Positions 1 to 12,363 are shown, counted from the first letter of the stretch. The stretch: 64,000 bases of DNA from Rhipicephalus microplus (GCF_043290135.1 NC_134707.1:75884508-75948507), one strand, 5' to 3'. Numbers and translations are program-made. Notes: generated by a model not told the origin, from the letters alone.

Positions 1-275
1 GTAATTTCAGTATGCTAGGAAATGTTTCTCCTTAACTGGCAGTCTGCTAAATCAAAGTTGACATTGAGGGAGCCTCCATTCCCTCTATATCTGTATATTT
101 TCTCTTGAACAATATTTCTATCGATCGCACATACTAGGGGAATGAAGTAGGTACCAAAGATAATGTATAGCAGTCCAATTTTGTAAGCTGCAACTAGATT
201 TTCGTTTTCAAATAAATGTGCTCAGCGCGGAATTTCGGTGCCAATAATGAACCTTGTTATCTTTCCTTTGATGTA

Positions 276-358
276 AGTACAAACATCAAAGGAAAGAACA
301 ATTCAATTCGTCTAGTTTAACCTCCCTGTCTCTTCCTTTTATTTATTTCTCTCTCTCT
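276..358 (+). mobile_element. 5'-truncated LINE 3' tail with TSD
   Basis: An 83-bp insertion ending in a pyrimidine-rich tail (GTTTAACCTCCCTGTCTC, then TC repeats). It is flanked by a perfect 15-bp direct repeat, CTTTCCTTTGATGTA, at 261-275 and 359-373. The same 'gttaacctccctg...ctctctct' tail recurs near 12.1, 14.6, 57.2 and 58.7 kb, so this is a non-LTR retrotransposon 3' end inserted by target-primed reverse transcription. Unusually, positions 284-296 are the reverse complement of the duplicated target. Confidence 0.7.
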
Positions 359-373
359 CTTTCCTTTGATGTA

Positions 374-3300
374 TGGTATCCTGTATCTTGTCGTATTGTA
401 AAGATCAGTAAGTGCTTGATGTTTTTTCAGAGGCACTTTTCCTCTTATATTGTACGCGAGTCGTCATAATCAGTCACATTTATTGCTTATATGTTTTCAG
501 TTCATACTTCTAAGGCGCTTCAAATACTTTCACGTATACGTCGCACAGAAGACTGAATTACAGTCCCTGGCTTCGCTACCTACCTGCGTGTAATTACACA
601 TTGAACATGCTTCCCCGTAAATACCTTGACTATTTCTACATATTTTAAGGAGTGTTTATTATAAAGGGCAACGAAGAGACGTTTCCGTCTTTTCAACAGT
701 ATAGTCCTTCTGGACGTAACGTACGAGAACCGGTATTTTTGTCTAGTGTCTTCCGGGTATAATTAAGGATTATCGCTTTTCAGCGTCCGTCGGCTGATGA
801 ATTAGAAAGCTTTCGATGCTCCAATGTTGATTTTGAGCCCATACAAAGGTCCCCGTGAGCTGGATCTGCTTAGCATGAACGAACTCTTATACTTCATTGG
901 CCACATAGGCCTCGTACTTCATTTCCTTAGCGCGTAACTTCAGACTTAACACATACCTCCTGATTCTTGGGTGTATGTGCATTATGATTTCACTTGTTAT
1001 TTTAAGTAGCTAAATATCTTCTGTGAACTGTCTGATAAGGTTGATGAAATAGGGATATAAGCATGTATATATATGAACTGGCATCCACACAGTTTCTGCA
1101 GAATGCAAGCTTATGTGTCTCCTTTTCAGCTTACCATGTCCTCAAGACATTACTCTGAATACACCTGCACACGTCGTCCTACCTGGTACGGAGCTCTCAC
1201 CTCAGCCAGACACTTAGCATATTTTATTCGCACGCGGAGCTGCTATAAGTATTAAAAAGAAATGGTCGTACGATCTGCCATCTCTTCTTGTGTGCCTGAG
1301 AGCGGGCACTCGTTGATCTGTGTAAATCGCTTCTGTAGCGTCGAGCGCAAGATCATTGGTTTTAAAACTTTTCGTCATGAAGGCTTGACTGAACAGCATT
1401 CAGGGCGCTGTATCTTTGGTAGAAGATAGATGTGCTGTTGAAATGCAGATTACTTTTTGCTATTTGAAGGTAGGCATACAAAAGAAGCCCTAATGATAAA
1501 CGACAGAAGCAGGACAAAGTAGGAGAAAATGAAGTACGATAGGCATGTTTCTTCTTTCCCTATTTCTTTGTTTCATTATTCACTTTATATATTTTTCTGG
1601 TACAGGTTGCACGCACTAACATGAGACAGTCTTTATGCCAACATTCAACCACCAACATCAGACCATTTCTGAATGGAATCGTCCTACAAGTAAAATAGCA
1701 GAAATGACTGCTCATGTTGTGTTAAAATAAGGGTACTATTGAGACATTTGCGAATGTAGATTCTTGAAGTAAAATGAATTATTTTCAACTTTTGAAACCC
1801 TGCTCGCTCTTTCTAACCTTCCCATATTCTTTGTTCAACTTAGTGCTTCTGTCACTGATTATGCAAGTCATATGATATAGGTTTATGGTCTCAAACGTAA
1901 TTTGCTTGCGCGCTGATGTAAGCCTAAATGTGGGAAATTTTCTTTCCCAACCAGCTTGATCCTAATTTATATGAATGTGTACGACATTTCAAATAATGTA
2001 TTTACCTCTTTTGTGTTGTATTACACGTTTACGGAATCCCAGATGAGTTGTTAATACCTCCCCGAATTATTTTTTTAATTCCCATTACGGGTACCTAAAA
2101 TAAATAAGTGAAGAATATTAACATTGAAAGTGCAATATATGTATTACTGATCTTGAGCGAATCGGGCAGGACGATGGATGCTATTCCTGATAAGCCGTAG
2201 GCTTCCAAGGTGTTTACGCACAACAACAGTTTTTTTTTATTTTGAAACACAAGCTTCCGGCAGCTGACGCTCAATAATCATAAAGGTTAGCCTTTCATTT
2301 TGCCCAAAAAAACTTATTGTGCCTTCCTTCTACCACTTCAAACACATATATAAACATTTCCATTGTACCTGGGCAAACAATAGCTAAATATTACGAATGC
2401 TTACACCCATGTCACGCAAAAACACCGTGTTCATACCAATCAATATGAGTTTCTTTTAGGCCACCCACGAACCCCGGAGCCTCATGACAATCAAAACAAA
2501 GGCGCTGTTCTGCCAGTGTGCTTTGTTATTGACAGAGATTTCCTGCAATCCTTTCAGCATTTCAGTGTTATGCTGAATTTTTCTTCTATAAGGCCTTCAT
2601 AGAAAGCGTTTGTGCAAGTATTTGATGTGCAGTGGATATGCCCAATGTTGTTTAGGATTTCCCGAATTCTCACAAGCGAAAAATCTCAGAGATTGGATGA
2701 ACGTCCGCTTTCTACAGCGTATCCGGGAGGCTCTTCCGGGAGTGCTACCCTCCTGTCGACCTAACCGTACACCACACCACCCAAACAGGCACGACACAAA
2801 TGGCGTGACGGGGTTGGGAGCTTTCCTGGAACGGCATCTGGACTAGTTCTGAGAAAATATGAGAAAATCAGTCTGCTGGTTAACGCAATTTACTCAATGA
2901 CGAGATTTAGGACAGCGCCCTGCAAAGCTTTGCGACTGCATTGAGTAGGCGTTCTTTCCATAAGCTATTACGGACTCCCGTTTAGTGACAAACGCAAACG
3001 CTAAGCCCACAACGCGCGCAAGCTTCGCGTAAGTTATTCGAAAGCTCTCAGGTGTGGCCATGTGGTTACATACCGAATCTTGTTTTTTTTTTTTAATTGT
3101 AGGTCTCGCGTTTTGATAGAGGGCTCATTTTAACGCCGTTCTTCATAGACTTTATACAAGTTGCAACAGTTTTCCTTCTGGTATTTCAGCAAGCCACGGT
3201 AGGTACTCCATCACTTAGGTTCTCAACGAAAGGCAAATCGGAGAGTTCTGACTTCTAAGCTTTTATGGCTGACTGCCAAAAGTTCAGCCTGCAATTGGTG

Positions 3301-5522
3301 CAGTCGCTCTTTCTTGACACGGTGGCTAAACTTTTCAAAACCTGGCGTGCCCACTGTTTCTGTTCTTCTCCTGCACTGCATGAAACACAGATTTTTACTC
3401 AATGAGAACTTTCGTTACTGTGGGTCTTCATCCAACTGATGAGGGGAAAAGGATATCGCAGTGAGAAGTGACCTATGCTAAATGTCAGAGGGTTCCTTAC
3501 GCATTCGTGTAAGACGACTGCAACGCGAAAGCCATCTTGTTCATCTTTTCTTGAGTCAAACATTTTGCGAAAGCCCTATATGGTAGACTTGCGAAAAAAC
3601 GTTGATGAAGACCGCAACATATAGTAAAATGTTTCATGAGACGCTACGCTACGGCCCAACTCGTAATCGAGAAATCTCCCAGCCTGTCACTCTCAGTGAT
3701 GCTATGTAACGGCTCAGTGGCTGTCCAAAGTAGTAATTACTCAAGAAAATTGTATGGTCTGACGTACCTTTTATTCCAACTTAAAAAAAATTTCATTGCC
3801 GACAAATCAAACTTCATGACTACAAGCAAAGTACTAACGGTGTGAGGGACAGAGACCTGATAGCCAGCAGTCTAGTCGGTGAGCACACAGCACAAAGTTA
3901 TAACTCATTTTGTAACAGTGAGACTAATATTTAACGTTTTCCCATCTGTTGGCGTAGCGCTGGTCATGAGGTCTGGTGGCGTGATGACAGTGGGACCTAC
4001 TCGAGAGTCATGACTGCGCCGTGGCAAGATGGGTGAGGGTATAAAAGGTGAGCTAATGAGAGGCGCACATATGTTGCTGAGGGTGAACCTGACAAAACGG
4101 TCAACAGCTTCCATGTTTCGACATTGTTTGTCAAGTGTAACTGGCTTCACCATTCACTTTTTAGCCTAGACAAGTGTGATGAATCATTTTTCAGAAAATT
4201 ATTCATAACATTTATTCAGGAAATCATATGTGGTTTTAATGACGATATATGAAGTAGGAAAGGAACTCTTAACTTATTTATGCTAGTTATTTGTGGAAGA
4301 AGAGCAATCAGAATGTGCGGCTTTGCAGCAGTATCTAGAAGAGGAAACATCACGGAAGGCCATGAGGCGATGTAAACAAGAGTTTGCACACCTTCTTATT
4401 ACTTATTTAGGAAATCTAAGTTGCAAATACAATGTTAGTGTACAATAACGACGCAAAATATTACAAGAAAACTTGGTACAGAAATCTTTAGTATTGTGTG
4501 TGCGGTATAGGTGAGACAATTTGAATCGAAAAAAATCAACTAGGCACAATGACATCACGATCTTTGCTGCAGTTGCCACGCAGGGCTATTGCTTTACTGT
4601 TCGCCAACACTGAGTTTTGCGTGGCGTGCACATCATTAGCCGCGGCACTTAAACAGCAGCGCAAAGACACCTTTAGAAGGCAGGAAGCACTGACCCTACA
4701 ACACTGAATTTTTAGGTTCCTATAACTTAGCTATAATATCTGTATGCGATTGTTATGCATATATGTTTTCTGTGATAGGGCGCATAAAAGCAACTCATGT
4801 TGCGTAACTAGACTGTGAATAAATATTTTCTGGACTTGTTTTATGCCTTTCTGTAGAGTGGCATTTTAAAAGCTTATGTTGAAAAACTTGCGCAGCCCCG
4901 CAGATCAAGCACAGAATAACCGGTAAGCCAATGAGAGCGCTGACGTCAAACCCCTGTTTCTGCATCATACAGCGAACAAAAAGAAATAGATAATAATGTT
5001 ATCGTAACACATGTGCGCACAAACTGTGCAAACCTTTAAATCTGTCGGGGTAGAATGTCAGCTTACAGAGCACACTATAGCAAGTTATTATGTCTTGCAA
5101 ATACGGGAAAGGCTCAAAGTAAAAAACAAGCATATGTGATAAAATGTCTTCTTATAGTGAATACAAAGTGCCTATTTGGCATCTTTGAGGCAGTGAAAGA
5201 GGTCTTCATTACAGAACATTTGAGGATGAACCCGTCTGGTGTGAGTGTAATTGGAAAACGGTATGAATATGAAAATTAGCTACAAATTTACTAGAAAACG
5301 AAGCCGAGTGCTTAATAAAATGCGAAACTACATAAATGTTTAAAGCACTGGCTCTCTAAATCGGGTTCAGCGAGGCTAATTCGGGGTGTCCGTGAAATCC
5401 ACGCTCAGGAGCGAAACAACAACGTACTTTGAAAATTGCGTTAATTTACGAACCCAGTTTTACCTAGCTGCAAGAAGTCTCGCTATCACTTTCACCATCA
5501 AAAAAGTGACCCCAGAACATCG
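374..5522. other. Non-coding stretch, no gene recognised
   Basis: AT-rich DNA with only short ORFs in all frames (none over about 82 codons) and no protein-like composition. A TATAAAAG string lies near 4039 on the + strand, but no credible coding exon follows it. I see no SINE, RNA gene or long repeat here. Best read as intergenic or upstream DNA. Confidence 0.6.
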
Positions 5523-5569
5523 ATGGCTGAGAAACAGTGGAATGAAGCATCCAACAGGCGGCATTCAGT

Positions 5570-5960
5570 GACGGGAGTTATGTCTCGCTCGCCTCGCTCG
5601 GTGTTTCGAAAGTTCCCTCTTCGCTCGGCTTCACCGGAAGATCGTAGTTCTCCTTCGCCGCTCGCAGCCGCCGCCAGGCTGCGCCGCCATCGCCCACGCA
5701 CGCACCCCACCGCTTCCGCTCCGTGTGGCTTCGCGCTTGCTCTCCCTACCTCGCCTCGCCTGCGTCCGGCCGCAGCGTCTGCTACGGAAGGGGGAGTTCG
5801 AGCTCCTGCGCCTGGCGGGCCCCGAGCTAGTTGCGGCCGTAGCAACCGTGTGAGCGAGAGCTGTTCGCGCAGCCCCGGGAAAGTGAAGCCAACGCGATCG
5901 GCAGTTCCGTGACGAGGACGATCGGTGCGCGGAGTTACAGCTGAACTCGTACCACGTCAC
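5570..5960 (+). promoter_or_regulatory. CpG-rich, TATA-less promoter-like block
   Basis: Base composition changes abruptly from AT-rich flanks to dense CpG and GCCGCC runs. An ETS-type site (ACCGGAAG, about 5634-5641) and a YY1-like GCCGCCAT (about 5682) are present, and no TATA box is evident. The long overlapping ORFs on both strands follow from the GC richness and are not evidence of protein. The position just upstream of a strong splice donor (6345) fits a broad host-gene promoter reading rightward. Direction and use are inferred; a GC-rich repeat is the alternative. Confidence 0.4.
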
Positions 5961-6344
5961 GTACCATCAGGAAGATTGTCTTCGACACCTCAGCCGTAGA
6001 CCTCCCTGTCTAATTAACTGTGGTGCTGGCTTAGGCCTCATTTTTATCTTTCTCGATCGTCTCCTGTTGGATATCTTTGAGCTGTTAACTCGGCACGCGA
6101 ACTGTGACGGAAAGCACATCGTTTCCAACTCGGTCCGGGGTCCAGCCCGTTCCTTGATGCCTTCCAACCTGACACGTCGGTCGGCAACCGCCGAAGGCCC
6201 GGTCTACGAGGCAGCGCGACGCAGTCACCGAAGTCACTCAGAATGTGACGTCGGGGAGACCTAGGAGTCCTTCGTGAGCGCGCCCGCGGCAGCAAGTTTC
6301 AACGCAGCGGCGGCGGCGCAAAGAACTCGGCGCTGCTTCAACAG
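5900..6344 (+). other. Putative non-coding first exon with splice donor
   Basis: GC-rich sequence without a convincing long ATG-initiated ORF ends at CAG|GTGAGC (exon end 6344, intron start 6345), close to the animal donor consensus. A CAG acceptor preceded by a short pyrimidine stretch (TTTTCTCGGTATTTCAG, ending 6420) lies 76 nt downstream, but a distant acceptor beyond this window is as likely. If real, much of the rest of the window on the + strand would be a long first intron. The 5' limit is arbitrary. Confidence 0.35.
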
Positions 6345-6511
6345 GTGAGCCTACAGAGCGCCCCAGCTGCGGCCGCTGCTGCTGCTAGTGGCTGCGCTGA
6401 TACTTTTCTCGGTATTTCAGCGCTGAGTTGGCAAGAATATAAGCAAATGTCGTAGCCGTCGTGGCTGTCCGGGCCCCCACAGCTGCTTTGCCATAACAAG
6501 CGTAGTTTTAC

Positions 6512-6663
6512 AGAAGGGTTGCTGATCGGGCGAGTTGGTCATCCATGAACGTAGCTTGTATTAGCGCAGTACATAAAACAAAAAGGACACGACACAGCCT
6601 ACCTATCTCTACCTCTGGGTCGTGTCCCTTTCTTTTATGTACAGCGCTAATACACGCTACATT
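6512..6663. mobile_element. Snap-back (hairpin) short mobile element, copy 1
   Basis: A 152-bp unit flanked by a perfect 11-bp direct repeat, CGTAGTTTTAC (6501-6511 and 6664-6674), interpreted as a TSD. It begins with a head containing TGCTGATCGGGCGAGTTGGT, then forms an imperfect hairpin: left arm 6551-6593, right arm 6619-6660, loop about 25 nt. The head resembles TGCTGGGCCAGTTGGTAC in the element at 13277-13433, which has the same design. No coding capacity. I do not recognise a named family. The TSD suggests non-autonomous retroposition, but a MITE is possible. Confidence 0.65.
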
Positions 6664-6674
6664 CGTAGTTTTAC

Positions 6675-9600
6675 GTTCTAACGTCCGGCCTGGAAGACCG
6701 CATGCAAACTTGTACTTTCTACAAAAATGGCTGTTGCTGTTATTAAAATTTCGGGCGTAGCGAAATTGACATCGCATATAAATAGTATTCTAATTTCATC
6801 GAAAAATGATCGGAAATGACGATTCTGAACAAGTTGCAGTTTTTCAAAATTGTTTGGACAAATACAATCAGTGCAGCGCATTATCGCAGTCACACGTCAA
6901 CACAAGCGAAGAAGTTGATAACGGTCGTCAATGGTCAAAGACACTTTTTCACGCACGCCCGAATATACGCTTACGCAAACAGTATTGTCTGAAGTTCAAT
7001 TTAGGTTTGAAATAACTTTAGGTCTGAAATAATTAGCAATTGACTCGAACTTTCGACGTCTCGAAACCTACTAGAGCGCATGAAAACCACTTTCAAAACA
7101 TGATGGAAGTAATAGATCGAAACCAAAAAAGTTGGATTATTCAATTCAGAATAGGGTATGCGATATATCGGGCAACGTTATACTGGAACGCTATTTCATT
7201 ACCGTACTGTATGTTTCTTGGCGACTATTTCCAGCCGCTTCTCCTATGACTATTTAATCGTGTGCATATGCTCTGCTTCACATTTTGAATGCAATACACG
7301 TTGCATTGTTTTGCTCTCGTCTACGCGCCGATCCACATACATTGCATTACAAGGCCTCTGACTTGACCTCGCTTATTCTATCTTCACATAATTGCGATTG
7401 TTTGGGATACGCATACAGGTACATGCTGCGCATGCATCCTGCTTAGCCAGCGGGCTACATCGTAGTACAATGCGTATCTAATAATACAGTAACACCTGGG
7501 TTTTCGTGAGTCCGAACTACCATATGATTATGAGAAATGCCATTAGTGAAGGCATTCCGGATATTTCGGTCACCGTGTGTCCTTTAACGACCGCTGACAG
7601 CAGTTAAACTCCGAGGAAATTCAACCTAGATCGAATTCGCCATTTTCACCTCCATCACCAAATAAAAGAAAAAGGACATCTCCTTACCATCATACTTACA
7701 AACAAAAGTAAAGTCGTCGGAACTTTTATTGTAGATATCCTTAATTTTGATCAACATAATAGCTGTTCAGCCATCCATATTTAGCTAGGTATATGAATTG
7801 GCGAAAGAGTTGACCACGATGGAGTCAGCTATCCTAACTTTAGTATTTAAAATAATTAAAAGAAGCATATCTGTCATAAAACATCGTATGGTATAGTATA
7901 TGCTAATCATTGACCCTGTAAGTGTATTTCATCGCAAATCGATGGTGAGGACCTCTGCTAAGAATCCCCCGTTTACGCAGTTCTTTAAGAGCCGAGTCTT
8001 TTTTATGCAAGAATTTTTTTTGTGCGTAACTTTATTTTATTCTCAATCACAATATGATCAACTGTACCCCACACGTGTTGTAACAATCGCTTTTGTTAAA
8101 GTTCGCAATTTTATATGAATGTCAGCAAGGAAAATTATTTCAAATATTTTCTCTAAACTCTGAAACTGCGCACTACATTTTATCCGTTAGCGATATCGTA
8201 ACAAGTAAACGATTGGATTGGTGCGTGAAGAACGCTAGCTTACTCTCAAAATATCTACCAGACTGGTTAAAGTTCTTGTAACTGGTTACAGGACTTCTTG
8301 TAACCAGTTCTAACGGGCTGGTTACAAGCAGATGTAGCCAAATAAAAAAAAAATTGTCATAGACCACCGCGTTAACTCCCAATGTTACCTTGTTATAAAA
8401 GCATTGCGATATGCAGCTACCCGTTGAAACCAGACTAGCTGTCCATTGTTCTTCGTTTAACACTGAAAAACAGACAAGTAGGCTTTTTTTTTTCTTCAGG
8501 GAGTCTTCCCTGGACTTAAAAAAAAATACGCCATCAGCAACAGTTTCCAGAGTGCAACGCATGGTTCTGTGCTCGCACACAAAACTTTGCACTTGAATCT
8601 TCACAACTGCTTACATCTATCGTCACTTGATGCAAACCTTCGTCTTACGTAACGTAGTGTGCACCAGCAAAATTTTTGGCCAAGTTAGAAATGGATTAAA
8701 TTATACAGTGATATCCAGCAGGATCAAGTTGGGACTCCGAATTTCGGTAATGAAACACGGCATAAGTGCTGTGGACGTTCGTACAGTGATTATTTATAGC
8801 AGCTGTTACCGAACGGCATTGTTTATGATCACGTGGTTCACAGCTTTATTTTCTGCTTTTTATTGGGACAAGACAACCAGGCTGTTCCGTTCTAAATACT
8901 TCGAATGGTTGTCTCTCGGTACAGACACCGCCACTTCTAATTGTTATCTCTCGGTGCAGGCACTGCCATTATGTTATTGAACAGCTTGGAATGTTTCCGC
9001 GTGTTCCGGTCAGGTCACGTGCTCGAGGCGTGCATCTGAGCACATTCTGGCATGTCCGCAATCACCATCACTAACACGGAATTGCATTACAGCTAAGTAG
9101 ATGCAGGCGTGCGGAGCCACGTGTAATCCTTCTAACGAAACACTTGTTTTTTTGTCATTTGATATAGCAGTCTTTTGGATCTTATACCTTTCCGCTACCA
9201 GGCCATGTATAAGGACTTTAGCCAAGTACGTCTGGTGGCGCTAAAATACTCTCGTCGATTATCATAGTAAATTATTTCGTGTGAATAACGTGAAAGTAGT
9301 ATTTCCTGGTTCTTTCGAGCGTTTTTTTTTTTTTTTGACAATTTTCCGGGCACAGACAAAGCGAGAAACAACTTTTTGCATTATTTTGTCTACATACAAG
9401 GGTGCTCTCCATAGCGGAACTACGGGAGTTAACTGACAACTTTTCATGGCACGAGACATGCATATTCTAATATTTTCCCCACATATGACTCTCGGGTAAC
9501 TGATACAATCGCCTGAAACAATCGTCATGTCTTCAGAATCCCGTGAAGATGAAAAAAAGTTATAAACGTACGCGCCTTTGTCACGGCAGCGAAAAAAAAA

Positions 9601-9845
9601 ATGCCGGCGTGCTGAACTATGGCAAAGGGTCATAATTGCTGACGTCACGATATTTACAGGGAATTCTGGCGGCTGTCACACCTATTTTGCAAAGCCCACA
9701 CAATGGCGGCGCCTACGGAGCCGTCTGGGATAAGGCCTATAGAGGCCAATGTTTCAAGTCGCCACTGTATTCTGTGCCTTTTTGTTCTTTCTAAGAAAGG
9801 AGCAGCAGTTGGTAGCAAGCAGCTGCAGTAGCAGAGCTGATCTTG
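6675..9845. other. Non-coding stretch, no gene recognised
   Basis: AT-rich DNA with short ORFs only. The longest open frames (117-143 codons, 8173-9648) have low-complexity, Phe/Ser-rich or poly-Lys translations typical of chance frames. It contains one decayed SINE (listed separately), and a short duplicated CTGGTTACA motif occurs near 8280-8330. No RNA gene seen. Confidence 0.55.
7497..7610 (-). mobile_element. Decayed Ruka-type SINE fragment
   Basis: The string CCATATGATTATGAGA, followed by degenerate equivalents of the SINE body (…GGCATTCCGGATATTTCGG…CCTTTAACG), aligns collinearly with the intact minus-strand SINEs near 12.1 and 14.9 kb. The tRNA-like head is missing and there are many substitutions, so this is an old copy. 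No TSD could be identified. Confidence 0.6.
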
Positions 9846-10757
9846 CTAGTACTGGTTCTCGGTCGGGTCATTGAGACAATGAAACATATGTTTCAAGGAA
9901 CCTACTAGGGTCGCAGCTACATCTGTCCATGCGTAGCACATGTTAGCCAGAAAAAGGCAATGTTCACGCCTCTCTACCTCCTTTAGAGCACAGCTCTCTG
10001 GCGCCTGGTTGAGGGGCCTCAACGTAATCAATAGAGCGATCGAGAACGAGAGAGAGCTTTCGCAGAGTGCAGGATGAAAGATGGTGAGAGCGTAGAGAGA
10101 GACGGCAGGACTGATGAAGTTTTCTATATATCCACTAAAGGGAACTCTGGCGCTAGTGTCTATGGGAGCTGCAACACATCGTGCTACAGCGAGCATGGGA
10201 ATGATGGGTAGTACATGGATTTGTCTGATCTTTGTACTTCTGGCTCCGTGTGTGTTCGTGTGGCTTGGAGCTGTTCAATCAAGAAACAAAAATCAAGGAA
10301 TGTGCAGTGGTTGCGCTTCAACACCTTAAACCTATAGCCTTACAATTTCTAATCGGGTCACAAAGTTCAGAAGGGTTCGTTCTTTCCTTCGAAACGAAAC
10401 CGAAACACAGCGATAAACGAAGCCATAATTTTGATTCGTCGCCCGCAAGTACGATAACTAGACAAATCCGTGTGCAACCCATAATTCTCATGGTCGTTGA
10501 ACGGTCGCTGTGACAGAGTCTGCTCTAGTTAATATTACGGACCAGTATGAACTGCACGACCGTGGCGACACGAGAGGTTTCACGGCGACCACTCATGGTG
10601 CTACAGTAGTGCGCGTCAGCTCGCGTCCGCTGTTGTGGAACGCAACTACGCGCTGCCTTCCATGGACGCCCGGTTAGCAAGGCAGTCGCGCCCTGCTCCT
10701 TATGCGGCGGTTGATGTGAAATAGGCCACGCAAAATTGTCCACGCTGGTTGCGCTAC
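9846..10757. other. Non-coding stretch, probable dispersed repeat
   Basis: No credible gene. The part from about 10130 to 10500, including AACTCTGGCGCTAGTGTC, resembles a dispersed repeat I associate with metastriate tick genomes. No second copy exists in this window, so that assignment rests on memory and is tentative. The 116-codon minus-strand frame at 9846-10196 has no recognisable domain. Confidence 0.3.
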
Positions 10758-11190
10758 TGGCGTCATTCTCTCCTTAAAGTGACAATAAAAAAATCAATTA
10801 GTCTTGATTGACACACTGCATTTTGAAAACTCTTGTGGCATATGTTTCTCTATAATAAATTCATTATTAGCGGAGAAAATCAAGGGTCAGGTTTCATTTT
10901 TTAAAATCACGCCAAAATCTCCACGCGTCACGTAAAAACTTTGAAAATGTAGTGTTGATATTTTGGTAAACATTGCCTCAATGAATTTTTTTCAATCTTC
11001 GCTTCCTGCTAGCTATGGCACCCACAAATTACAATGTACTTTATGTCTATCGATTGTAAGCTTCGTAGGACAAAGCTGGGGCCTTCGAAATGTCTTAGGT
11101 CACGGTGTTTGGTGAGGAAATCTCAGTGTGGTGGTGCCACCCATATTTTCGTTTCGCGCATTTTCTCACTGGCGCAATGTCGGAAACTTG
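10758..11190 (+). mobile_element. MITE-like element, diverged partial copy
   Basis: This stretch aligns collinearly with the element at 37.9-38.4 kb: TAAAG...ACAAT start, TTCATTATTA.CG.AGA, CGCCAAAAT, CACGCGTCACGT (versus CACGCGAAACGT), CTATGGCA, then GGTGTTTGGTG and TTTCGCGCATTTTCTC. Roughly 60-65% of bases match by eye. The right terminal inverted repeat seen in the other copy (TTTAGTGTCCCTTTC) is missing. LINE sequence starts at the junction, suggesting interruption. Non-autonomous; no transposase. Confidence 0.5.
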
Positions 11191-11197
11191 GCTAAGT

Positions 11198-11770
11198 GTG
11201 CCCAGTGACGGCCACCGCTGCCTACATAAAATGGACCCGCCGAGAAAGCTTCAAGTTCCATCAGACCTTTCCCGCCGGGATGTAACTTCACTTTGCCGCC
11301 TATGGTTAGGAGTAGCTTTCATGAAGACGTGCTCTTTTCTCATCGGAATGGCGGATACCTCCAATACTAACTCGTGCAGAAGTGACGACACGACTCGCTC
11401 ACCGAATTTCGTGCCGACCGGCTGTGCCCCGTGATCTCCGACGACAGCGCAGCTCTGGCCGACTGGGCTCGCCCTATGCCATCTCCTGACGCCGACAAGA
11501 GCTCTCGCCGAGTGGTGCCCCGTCCTCAGACTCCTGGGACCGTGTCCATCTTTCCTATCTCCTGTTTACTGCCGTCATTTTCTGTCGTTCGCTGTTCCTG
11601 TGCCTCGCTCTCTCCTTCCTCTCTATCTATTTGCCTTTTAATCCTGTCCTTTTAATCTCTCCTTTACCCCCACCCCTCGTTAGCTACTGTTGAGATGTTC
11701 TCCCCCTGAGAGACAGTTACGGGGCTCCCTTTTCTCTTCTTTTCATTTGAAACCACTCACACACACGACA
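11198..11770 (+). pseudogene. LINE 3' end: decayed RT C-terminal coding plus UTR
   Basis: The open frame through about 11434 includes LSRRDVTSLCRLWLGVAF, followed by FLIGMADTSNTNSCRSDD. This matches the C-terminal tail of arthropod non-LTR retrotransposon polymerases (a 'L.R...T.LCRLRLGVAF...IGMADS..C' pattern before a Cys/His cluster). The Cys/His cluster itself has lost most of its ligands. The coding signal is then lost and a pyrimidine-rich 3' UTR follows (about 11540-11770, containing CTGAGAGACAGTTACGGGGCTC). It is a 5'-truncated, decayed copy. The LINE clade (I/R1-like) is an inference. Confidence 0.55.
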
Positions 11771-11994
11771 CAATAGAACGTTTACTGTGTTCCTGTGATC
11801 GTTTTGCGAGCGAACGCAATGTGCAACGCGACACGTTAAACAAACTGGATAATAGACATTTTCCGAAGAGAACATCCTCGGTCTATGGCTCTGTGCGTCG
11901 CAGGCCACCAAAGTGACGTGGGCAATGCAAGATTTTAAAAAGTCGTGCCGACTAAGTGACCGCTTATAAGCGCGCAATAGACAGGAGCACATGT

Positions 11995-12110
11995 AACCAC
12001 ACGGTGCCCTTCACACCTCTTCTTTTTATTCTCTTTTGATTCCCTCACTTCTTCCCTCTGTGCACGGTAGCAAACCGAACGTGCGTCTGGCTAACCTCCA
12101 CGCCTTTCAT
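11995..12110 (+). mobile_element. LINE 3' UTR tail
   Basis: Contains GTAGCAAACCGAACGTGC and CTGGCTAACCTCCACGCC, matching the tails at 14.6, 57.2 and 58.7 kb (GTAGCAAACCGGA..., GGTTAACCTCCCTG). The preceding TTCTT/CCTC-rich stretch is the usual pyrimidine-rich end of this family. It is 5'-truncated with no coding part. Confidence 0.6.
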
Positions 12111-12125
12111 TCGTCCTACCTTACT

Positions 12126-12363
12126 AGATAGATTTGTGGGGTTTAACGTCCCAAAACCACCATATGATTATGAGAGACGCCGTAGTGGAGGGCTCCGGAA
12201 ATTTTGACCACCTGGGGTTCTTTAACGTGCACCCAAATCTGAGCACACGGGCCTACAACATTTCTGCCTCCATCGGAAATGCAGCCGCCACAGCCGGGAT
12301 TTGAACCCGCGACCTGCGGGTCAGCAGCCGAGTACCTTAGCCACTAGACCACCGCGGCGGGGC
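12126..12363 (-). mobile_element. Ruka-type tRNA-derived SINE, full length
   Basis: Read on the minus strand it starts CCCCGCCGCGGTGGTCTAGT (box A TGGTCTAGTGG), then box B (GGGTTCAAATCCC), a conserved body and a TATCTA tail. It is flanked by a perfect 15-bp TSD, TCGTCCTACCTTACT (12111-12125 and 12364-12378), which fixes its ends. Such SINEs are RNA polymerase III transcribed and mobilised by a partner LINE. It landed right beside an older LINE tail. Confidence 0.93.

Noticed and set aside
4030..4060. TATAAAAG promoter on the + strand
   Set aside because: A single motif in AT-rich DNA with no downstream exon or ORF; expected by chance.
5523..5912. 129-codon plus-strand frame in the CpG-rich block
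   Set aside because: Open frames occur on both strands here because GC-rich DNA lacks stops; the Arg/Pro/Ala/Ser-rich translation has no domain.
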